In this document: positions 57,122-64,000 of the stretch, piece by piece
How positions within the stretch are numbered: position 1 is the stretch's first letter
How the letters are laid out: the number at the start of each line of letters is the position of its first letter
Assembly: GCA_963580455.1 (NCBI GenBank)
Contig: OY756961.1
Span: forward strand, 9,033,001-9,097,000
Length of the DNA stretch: 64,000 nt
Direction: 5' to 3'
Source of the DNA: Euonymus europaeus
Lineage: Eukaryota > Streptophyta > Magnoliopsida > Celastrales > Celastraceae
Position numbers and translations under genes: made by a program
Notes under the pieces: model-generated
What the model saw: the letters and a program-made list of their open reading frames with translations, nothing else
Databases searched by the model: none
Told to the model about the DNA's origin: nothing

Positions 57122-59206
57122 GAAGATTTCTACCATCCCTATCAAGGTAAGAAATCAAACATCTTTTGTCAAAATAATGATGTTTCATACAGTTTTGGTA
57201 GGACTGCTCAGCCTTTCTTCAAGGGAAATCTTGATCGCAAACAAAATGTTTATCAAGATAAGTTTCCAGATAAGTTTCATTTCATTCCCGTGTGTCATCA
57301 CTGTGGCATTAAAGGTCATATACATCCATATTGTCATAAATTGTATGGTTTTCCAAAATCTTATCTTCTAGGAAAAACTAACTCAAATTTTTTTCAAAAG
57401 AATTTTCTTAAAAACAGGTTTGACATTCTTTCTCAAGAAACAGGACATTTACCAAAGCATTTTCAAGCCAAAAGTCAACTGTCAGCAATTCCTAAATACA
57501 AGAAAGTTTGGATCAAGAAATCAGACTTGAGATGTGCAGTAGTTCATACTGCTTTGAATGCTTTCAAGGAAGATTCTTGGTATCTAGACAGCGGTTGTTC
57601 ATGTCACATGAGTGGAATCAAATCATTATTCTCATCATTTGAAGAATATGATGGTGGAAAAGTTACATTTGGTGATGGCAGTTTGGCTTCAATTACAGGA
57701 AAAGGTACAGTCAAAACATCCGGTGAGTGTATTCTAAAAGATGTCTTGTATGTTGAAGGTTTGAAAACAAACTTGATCAGTATTAGTCATTTATGCGATT
57801 CAAATTATACTGTTGTGTTTAATAAGAATCAATGCAGGATTTTGGATACTAATCAAGTTTGTGTTTTGCAAGGAGAAAGATCAAGTGACAATTGCTATAC
57901 AATTCCTGTGACTCCAAAAATTTTGTGTAATTCTATGATTGATTCTTCTAATAGATTATGGCATGAAAGGTTAGGGCATCTAAACTTTTATGATCTCCAG
58001 AAAATATCAAATTCAGAGATTGTTCGTGGATTACCAAAGATTGGTTCTAGAAAAGAATTATGTGGACCTTGTCAACTAGGTAAGCAAGTCAAAGTAAGCC
58101 ATAAAAAGGTGAGTATTACTAGTACTACAAGACCATTTGAAAATCTTCATATGGATCTAATGGGACCAACTCAAACTGAAAGCGTTGGAGGTAAGAAATA
58201 CATTCTTGTCATTGTTGATGATTTTTCAAGGTATACATGGGTAAGGTTTTTACGTGAAAAATCTGAAACTTTTGATGTCTTCTATGATCTCTTTTTAATG
58301 TTGGCAAATTTTAAAAAGGATGATAATTTACATTTGTGTAAAATTCGAACTGATCATGGTACGGAATTTGAAAATACCAAATTTAATTTGTTTTGTAGTC
58401 AATTTGGAATCAAGCATGAATATTCAGCTCCTAAAACACCACAACAGAATGGTGTTTTTGAAAGGAAAAATCGAGTGCTTCAAGAGATGGCAAGAACAAT
58501 GATGCATGCTAAAGAGGTTGCTCAAAAATATTGGGCTGAAGCAATCAATACTTCATGCTACATCTCCAATCGAGTGCATGTTAGAACGGGTACAAAATTT
58601 ACATCTTATGAGCTTTGGGAAGGTAAGAAACCCACGGTAAAGCATTTTCGGGTGTTTGGAAGTAAATGTTTTATTCTACGAGATAGAGAAAACATTGGTA
58701 AGTTTGATACTCGTAGTGATGAAGGAATGTTTATGGGATACTCAATGAACAGTCATGCATATCGTGTGTTCAATAATAGAACTAGAATCATCATGGAATC
58801 ATGTAATGTGATTGTTCATGATGACAGTTCGGATGATAAAGATGTAACTGACTGCTCATTTCTGGATCCAGTTACAAATCTCGAAGGAAACAAGGATGAA
58901 GCCGAAAGTGCAAATACAGATCCAGTTGAAGTAACCTCCAAGCAACCTACTTCATCCAGACAGCAGCAAACAGATGAAACTGAAGTAGCATGCAGCGAGC
59001 CTACTTCACCAAGGCAGAAGCAATCTGTTTCACATGAAGTAACTTGCGACAAGCCTACTTCAGATCAACATCAACCAAGGAAAAAGGACGTAGCTTGCAG
59101 CAAACCTACTTCAGAAACATTGAATCCTTCACAACGAGTTAAAAATAATCATCCTCAAGATTTGATTATTGGTGAAGTGAATGCTCCAATGAAAACACGT
59201 AAGTAA
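57122..59206 (+). CDS. Sirevirus protease and integrase
   Basis: A second zinc knuckle, CHHCGIKGHIHPYC (57293-57334), lies near the start. The protease active site reads WYLDSGCSCHMSG, with the catalytic Asp-Ser-Gly intact. The pre-integrase zinc domain follows (LWHERLGHLNFYDL, CGPCQLGKQ). The integrase core keeps the triad: Asp in HMDLMGPT, Asp in IRTDHGTEFEN and Glu in NGVFERKNR. The C-terminal region ends in an acidic, Pro/Thr/Ser-rich linker with four imperfect repeats around KPTS. A TAA at 59204-59206 truncates the polyprotein before RT. The first codon is not an ATG, because this is an internal part of a polyprotein. Confidence 0.92.
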   Translation, partial: EDFYHPYQGKKSNIFCQNNDVSYSFGRTAQPFFKGNLDRKQNVYQDKFPDKFHFIPVCHHCGIKGHIHPYCHKLYGFPKSYLLGKTNSNFFQKNFLKNRFDILSQETGHLPKHFQAKSQLSAIPKYKKVWIKKSDLRCAVVHTALNAFKEDSWYLDSGCSCHMSGIKSLFSSFEEYDGGKVTFGDGSLASITGKGTVKTSGECILKDVLYVEGLKTNLISISHLCDSNYTVVFNKNQCRILDTNQVCVLQGERSSDNCYTIPVTPKILCNSMIDSSNRLWHERLGHLNFYDLQKISNSEIVRGLPKIGSRKELCGPCQLGKQVKVSHKKVSITSTTRPFENLHMDLMGPTQTESVGGKKYILVIVDDFSRYTWVRFLREKSETFDVFYDLFLMLANFKKDDNLHLCKIRTDHGTEFENTKFNLFCSQFGIKHEYSAPKTPQQNGVFERKNRVLQEMARTMMHAKEVAQKYWAEAINTSCYISNRVHVRTGTKFTSYELWEGKKPTVKHFRVFGSKCFILRDRENIGKFDTRSDEGMFMGYSMNSHAYRVFNNRTRIIMESCNVIVHDDSSDDKDVTDCSFLDPVTNLEGNKDEAESANTDPVEVTSKQPTSSRQQQTDETEVACSEPTSPRQKQSVSHEVTCDKPTSDQHQPRKKDVACSKPTSETLNPSQRVKNNHPQDLIIGEVNAPMKTRK
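58905..59130 (+). repeat. Imperfect repeats in the pol linker
   Basis: Four units share GAAGTA(A/G)C.T.CA(A/G)C..(A/G)CCTACTTCA and encode VTSKQPTS, VACSEPTS, VTCDKPTS and VACSKPTS. Spacing is about 54-66 bases. Confidence 0.8.
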
Positions 59207-59749
59207 CTCCACAATGAGGTAAGTTACAAATGCTATGTGTCTCATATAGAGCCTAAGAATGTTAAAGAGGCTTTGAATGATGAAAATTGGATAAATGCAA
59301 TGCATGAGGAATTAAATCAATTCACTAGGAATGATGTTTGGACACTTGTACCTAGACCAGATAATATCAACATTATTGGTACAAAATGGATTTTCAAGAA
59401 TAAAACTGATGAAAATGGAAATATTACAAGAAACAAAGCCAGGTTGGTGGCACAAAGATATACACAGGTTGAAGGCATAGATTTTGATGAAACATTTGCT
59501 CCTGTTGCACGTTTAGAATCCATACGTATTCTACTATCCATGGCATGCTTACTGAAGTTTAAATTATTTCAAATGGATGTAAAGAGTGCATTTCTGAATG
59601 GATTATTACATGAGGAGGTATATGTTAAGCAACCACAAGGTTTTGAGGATCCAAAGCATACATCTCATGTCTATAAACTCAATAGAGCATTATATGGTCT
59701 CAAACAAGCACCCGTGCTTGGTATGAAAGACTCACCATTTTTCTTTTGA
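59207..59749 (+). CDS. Sirevirus RT, N-terminal half
   Basis: It continues the pol frame after the stop. It reads [20 protein letters not shown], then [37 protein letters not shown] and [20 protein letters not shown]. The catalytic [19 protein letters not shown] is intact, as is [12 protein letters not shown]. Just after that a one-base frameshift near 59712 sends the frame to a stop at 59747-59749, while the RT continues in another frame. Confidence 0.92.
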   Translation, partial: LHNEVSYKCYVSHIEPKNVKEALNDENWINAMHEELNQFTRNDVWTLVPRPDNINIIGTKWIFKNKTDENGNITRNKARLVAQRYTQVEGIDFDETFAPVARLESIRILLSMACLLKFKLFQMDVKSAFLNGLLHEEVYVKQPQGFEDPKHTSHVYKLNRALYGLKQAPVLGMKDSPFFF

Positions 59750-60774
59750 ATGCAGGATTTATAAGAGGAACAGTGGATAAAACATTATTTGTCAAGAAAG
59801 ATCATGAGCATGTTCTTATTTCTCAAATATATGTTGATGATATAATATTTGGATCCACTTCTATCAAACTTGCACGTGATTTTGGTGAATTAATGAAATC
59901 TGAGTTTGAAATGAGCATGATGGGTGAACTAACTTATTTTCTAGGGTTTCAGGTGAAACAACTAGACGATGGTATTTTCACATCTCAATCGAAATATGCT
60001 CGAAATTTGGTGAAAAAATTCGACGTAAGCACAAGTAAGCCTGCACCAACTCCTATGAGTCCTAGTGTCAAGCTAAGCAAGGATAAGTTAGGAAAGCCTG
60101 TTGATCAAACTATGTACAGGAGTATCATTGGTAGCTTACTTTATCTAACTGCAAGTAGGCCTGATATTGCATTCAGTGTATGTGTGTGTGCTAGGTATCA
60201 AGCTGATCCAAAAGAATCTCATTTGACAGCTGCAAAAAGGATTCTAAAGTACATCAATGGTACATTGGATTATGGTTTGTATTATTCACATGACACTAAT
60301 GTTTCTCTTGCGGGTTATTCAGATGCAGATTGGACAGGATGTAGTGACGATAGAAAGAGTACTTCAGGTGGATGCTTCTACATTGGGACTAACCTTGTGT
60401 CTTGGCACAGTAAGAAGCAAAATTCTGTTTCTTTATCAACAGCAGAGGCTGAATACATAGCTGCGGGCAATTGTTGTACTCAATTACTCTGGATGAAACA
60501 AATGATCTGCGATTATGGTTTGAATCAGGAAAGTATCACTGTTTTTTGTGATAACATAAGTGCCATTAACATCTCAAAAAATCCTGTTCAGCATTCTAGG
60601 ACAAAGCATATAGAGATTCGATATCATTTTATTCGTGATCTTGTTGAAAATAATCTCGTAACTCTTGAATATATTTCCACTGACAATCAATTGGCTGATA
60701 TTTTTACAAAACCTCTAGATAGGCACAGGTTTGAATTTTTGAGAAAAGCACTAGGGGTGACATCTATTAATTAA
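59714..60774 (+). CDS. Sirevirus RT C-terminal half and RNase H
   Basis: The continuing frame reads [20 protein letters not shown], then [20 protein letters not shown] with the catalytic [23 protein letters not shown] and [18 protein letters not shown]. RNase H follows with [20 protein letters not shown], then [15 protein letters not shown] and [12 protein letters not shown], and ends normally with [20 protein letters not shown] and LGV. Catalytic acids of both domains are present. Apart from the frameshift at its start, this part is intact. Confidence 0.94.
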
Positions 60775-61886
60775 ATTCTATGTTCATTATGACATCATGA
60801 GTGTGGGATATGAGTTGTTCTATGAAAAACACAGTTGTGATGAAATCACTTTCTTGTGCATATTGGTTCTTCATTGGTAATCCGCTCATGGATGTGAAAA
60901 GAATATGTTATTATACAAGTTGTATTGCACATATTTCTCCTTGTAATGTCATGCTTGCATAATGCATGATAGCTTTTGCATAGGTCTCTTGAACATCACT
61001 CTTGATCAAGGTCATTATTCAGTAAACCTATGGAAAGGGCTACGTTATGAAAAAAAAAAGTGTGTATCTCTTGAAATAAATTGAGCCACTTCAACATAAC
61101 TGTGAAAGCCACCATGGGTAGCATACCTTCTCCTTTTGAAATAAAAAGAGTAGTGTATAATGTTTGATATAGAATAAAATGTTCAAGAGTGATTGATTTG
61201 ATAACCTAGTGCACATTGATTTCGTGTATTATGATAAGTATTGAGATTATCAAGTTCTTGAAATCACACACCATGTCACAAATCTTATAACATGCTTCAG
61301 ATTTCACATACATGGTGCAAGGTATAGTAAATCCAATGATTTTCAAATATTACTTAAAGTGTTTCATTCCCATCTGTTGTTATTCAAAATGGATCAATTT
61401 CTAGATTCCATCCAGGTAGTCATAATTGTTTTGGAATTTAATATATATGGATGATGTTTTTAGTGTTTGGATCAGTTGCAAGTACCTGAAGTTTATCTAG
61501 TTGGTTGCCTACATGAGTCGTGAGGTAACTTTCTGCCTTATCACATAAATTGATTACTAGTGGAAAGATTATGCTTGGTTACGTGTGTCAGTCATCTTTC
61601 CCTCCATCAATATGAGACACGGTTTTCAAAAATTCTTGAAATTCAGAATTTATTGCTATTTTGACCATATTGCCCTCCTTAAAGCGTGTGACTTCTTTGA
61701 CCAAGAGGTGAGTTTTGTCTTTTTCCAGAATTTAATTCTCCTAAAAAGCCGCGCAACGTCTTTTCAGTTTCCTTCTTCCCATCTGGTTCTTCTCTTTCAC
61801 TTCATCTCTACTACCGTGCCAAACATTTGAGGTCTAATCAAATTCTTCTACCATCTTCTTCGCTATCTCTTAAATTTGGATCATCC
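60775..61886 (+). other. Spacer between pol and the env-like ORF
   Basis: About 1.1 kb. The 81-codon frame 61585-61830 does not resemble a known domain and probably belongs to the untranslated leader of the third ORF. It includes a GAGGTAACTTTCTGCC word at 61522. Confidence 0.5.
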
Positions 61887-62742
61887 ATGGCAAAACGAAA
61901 GCAAGGGGCTGCGAGTACCTCATCAATGGCAAAGGGCAAGTCTGTGAAGGAGACACCACCAGCAAAGAAAATCAAGAAACCCACGAGTATTTCTTCCTCA
62001 TAGGTTTCTTCGACCCAGTCATAAGATGCTCCATCTGTTCATTTGTTCTACTATTTTGCCTACTGAGCACCATGGGGATTTGACTGAGAGATTCTGTCTT
62101 TTGCTTCACGCTATCTTGTCTGGTAAAACCATTTGTCTTCCCTCTTTGATTTTCAAACATATTTTTTATGTCAAGGAGCATCAAACTCGCAAGACTATCA
62201 AACTGCCCTATGGAGTCCTTCTTTCTAAATATTTGCAATCTGAGGGTGTAGTTTTGCCTCCAGATTTGATCCCATTAAGGCCTCCTATTTCTTTCAAAAC
62301 TGTGCAGCGTAGTACCTATCTATCTCCACCTGTTCATCCTGCTGTTTCAGTTGCTGACACTGTTTCACCTAGTCCTCCTCTGGTGCAACCTACTTCAGCA
62401 CCTCCTGCTGTGCCTCCTATCGTCTCTGCCTCCTCTTCTGAGTTAACTGCCTTAGTGCAGGGTTTATCACAGCAGGTTACTTCGCTTACTGAGCAGGTTA
62501 CTTCCCTACATACTACTTTGGATGGTTTTCAGCTTGCAGTTCTTCCAGCTCTACAGAGTTTGACTTCAGCTCGTGTTGAGTTAGCATCTGCTGTGGACTA
62601 CATTGCCTCCAAGGTGGATCATAGTTTTCATCTGCACAACATTTCCTTGTCTGATTTGCAGGATCGCCTTATTGCTCTCAAGCACAATCAGGATGAAGCT
62701 ACTGATATTCTTCAGTTGATTCGCAAGCGTGCTCATCTGTGA
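61887..62742 (+). pseudogene. Sirevirus env-like (third) ORF, broken
   Basis: The ATG at 61887 opens a Lys/Ser-rich basic start (MAKRKQGAAS, then KKIKKPTSISSS) and meets a TAG at 61999-62001. The neighbouring frame (about 61985-62742) continues with GDLTERFCLLLHAILSGKTI, PSLIFKHIFYVKEHQTRKTI and LPYGVLLSKYLQSEGVVLP, as in the plant-transposon domain of Sirevirus third ORFs. A Pro/Ser-rich stretch follows, then an amphipathic coiled coil (LVQGLSQQVTSLTEQVTSL). No signal peptide or membrane segment is evident, so an envelope function is not supported by sequence. Confidence 0.7.
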
Positions 62743-63023
62743 CATATTGTGGGACAAAACAGGGGGAGTAGAGTAGCCAGTTTAGGGGGAGTTTTGAAGG
62801 AACTTAGCTGTTTAGGGGGAGCATTGACATAAACAATGTTCGGATGTTTGTTCTTTTGTTTACTTGGTATTTGTTTTTGGAATCTTGTTCTGTTTATGAT
62901 GCTTATGCTTGCTCCTTCAATATTTTGATGAATGTATGATTCTTTGGCTATTGGTCACCTGGTTTACATTGCAGGTTTTAAATCCAGATGGTGTTTTGTT
63001 CCCCCAATTGTCAAGGGGGAGTT
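62743..63023 (+). other. Sirevirus 3' region with several polypurine tracts
   Basis: AGGGGGAG occurs at about 62761, and TTTAGGGGGAG at about 62781 and 62811. The final tract, AAGGGGGAGTTT at about 63013-63023, sits directly before the LTR and is the likely plus-strand primer. Serial tracts are a reported Sirevirus feature. Confidence 0.8.
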
Positions 63024-63975
63024 TGTTGGTCTATATTTGATACAGGTATGACAATTAAGTGATGCTGAGCAGTGTTGTAAGTTACTCCGGTATGTGGAGT
63101 AAGTTACTTCGCAGGTATGTTAATTGGAAGATACAGCACAGTGAAGTAAGTTACTCCGGTGTGTGGAGTAAGTTACTTCATCTGCACGGGCTTAAAGATT
63201 TTAACACGTGGGCTTTTTATTTTACTAACGTGCAGTGTTTTATTGTTCATGAAATGTCTTATATAGATAAGATAGGAAGTCTATTCATGTATGGATACCA
63301 TATAAGAGTCATATTGTGAGTTAAACATATAACTAACATAGATAATCCTTGATTATTATGTTATTATCAAATTCCAGTTGTGGATATATGATTGATCTCT
63401 CCAGGTGACAGAAGGATTAGAGTACTGGTGGGAGAAGAGGTCTTGATACCCAAGACCAGCTGGACTTACATATATATATACTCTATACACGTTCGTAGGA
63501 GGTGACCGAATTGAAGATTACCGAAATCATCTTGGAGAGAAACTTGAGCGTGTGTTAGGTTTTTGGAGAAGCAAATCACTCCCTTTTCATATGTGTTCTT
63601 GAGCGTTTTATTTGAGTGATTTGTAGTGAGGATATTTGTGTTGGAAATTAATATTTGAGAGTTTCTTATGTGGTACTCTTGAGGGATTCGAGAGTAGTCT
63701 CTACCTTGGTTAGGTTGAGAAGATGTTGAAGCAGTTTGCTGAATGGGAGCTATGAGCAAGGTCTTTAGTTCAAAGATTAGGTTGTAACTCTTGATTCGTT
63801 TTAGTGAATTGTTCCTCAAGGTTAGTCGCTTATAGACTCGAGGTTTTTTCCCACGTTGGGTTTTCTTCGTTAAAATCTTGGTGTCGTTCTTTTTATATTT
63901 TCCATTATTTATTTTCCGCAATTTTTGTTTCCATTATTCGTTGACTAACGTTCTTGGTGAGTGCAACGACTTTCA
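63024..63975 (+). repeat. Sirevirus 3' LTR
   Basis: Starts TGTTGGTCTATATTTGATAC and ends ..CAACGACTTTCA, followed by the TSD ATAAC. It differs from the 5' LTR by 9 substitutions and by extra TA and G insertions, by eye. Confidence 0.95.
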
Positions 63976-64000
63976 ATAACACATCAACAATTCATACTTC

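Larger units (their letters stand above)
54681..63975 (+). mobile_element. Complete Sirevirus-type copia retrotransposon
   Basis: Near-identical LTRs (949 and 952 bp, 9 substitutions and two small indels by eye) bound gag, PR, IN, RT, RNase H and an env-like ORF. The TSD ATAAC is perfect (54676-54680 and 63976-63980). The PBS matches initiator Met tRNA. Multiple polypurine tracts and a third ORF after pol are known Sirevirus features. Frameshifts near 56540, 57120, 59712 and 61980 and a stop at 59204-59206 break the coding frames. Confidence 0.95.

Noticed and set aside
61887..62742. Functional envelope protein
   Set aside because: No signal peptide, transmembrane segment or fusion-type region is visible. 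The only resemblance is to the plant Sirevirus third ORF, and the frame is broken.
1..64000. Intact host gene
   Set aside because: No multi-exon or single-exon reading frame with a recognisable non-transposon domain was found. Conserved motifs all belong to transposable elements, apart from the decayed SANT-type gene, whose origin is open.

Overview
The window reads as repeat-dominated, AT-rich nuclear DNA of a flowering plant. A eudicot is likely, because Ogre/Tat-type and Sirevirus-type LTR retrotransposons, a plant L1-type LINE, hAT and Tourist-like MITEs and degenerate CCCTAAA-like tracts occur together. I found no convincing intact host gene, tRNA, rRNA or CRISPR array. Nearly every open frame is a transposon gene, a remnant of one, or a low-complexity artefact.

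Layout. 1-1915: decayed Ty3/gypsy (Tat-type) gag and protease. 1916-10440: a nest of LTR fragments. One repeat family (called R1 here) is split by an Ogre-type solo LTR (4119-9642), which itself holds an antisense solo LTR (4484-6046). 10859-21645: a second Ogre-type LTR, antisense, split by a complete but decayed Ty1/copia element (11627-20279, TSD TCCAT) and by a hAT-type MITE (20712-21261). This LTR landed in the AT-rich tail of a tRNA-derived SINE-like repeat, whose head is separated by a Tourist-like MITE (21782-22355). 22626-29290: three diverged copies of a telomere-like plus purine-rich repeat, a satellite made of alternating hairpins, and other tandem repeats. 30067-34660: another R1 copy with about four internal tandem units, one split by a TIR element (32081-33153). 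About 34660-42318: a Tat-lineage gypsy element with a 5' LTR, a PBS and broken gag-PR-RT-RNaseH-aRNH-IN, split by two related non-autonomous hAT elements (38729-39860 and 41418-42223).

42800-45450: a decayed SANT/NAM-associated-type gene, possibly ORF1 of a PIF/Harbinger transposon. 45831-48534: an unclassified TIR-bounded element rich in TTACATTG/CAATGTAA. 49336-53345: an antisense, 5'-truncated L1-type LINE. 54681-63975: a complete, young Sirevirus-type copia element. Its LTRs are about 99% identical and it has a perfect ATAAC TSD, an env-like third ORF and several polypurine tracts, but a few frameshifts and a stop break its ORFs.

Functionally these genes are selfish replication machinery: Gag particles, protease, integrase, reverse transcriptase, RNase H, and endonuclease-RT for the LINE. 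The Sirevirus element is closest to intact. The most unusual signals are the hairpin satellite (23880-26000), polymerase-III-like A and B boxes inside three hAT-type elements, a recurrent GAAGTAAGTTAC motif across the Sirevirus element, and the octamer-rich TIR element. All TSD, nesting and divergence statements come from reading by eye, not from alignment software.
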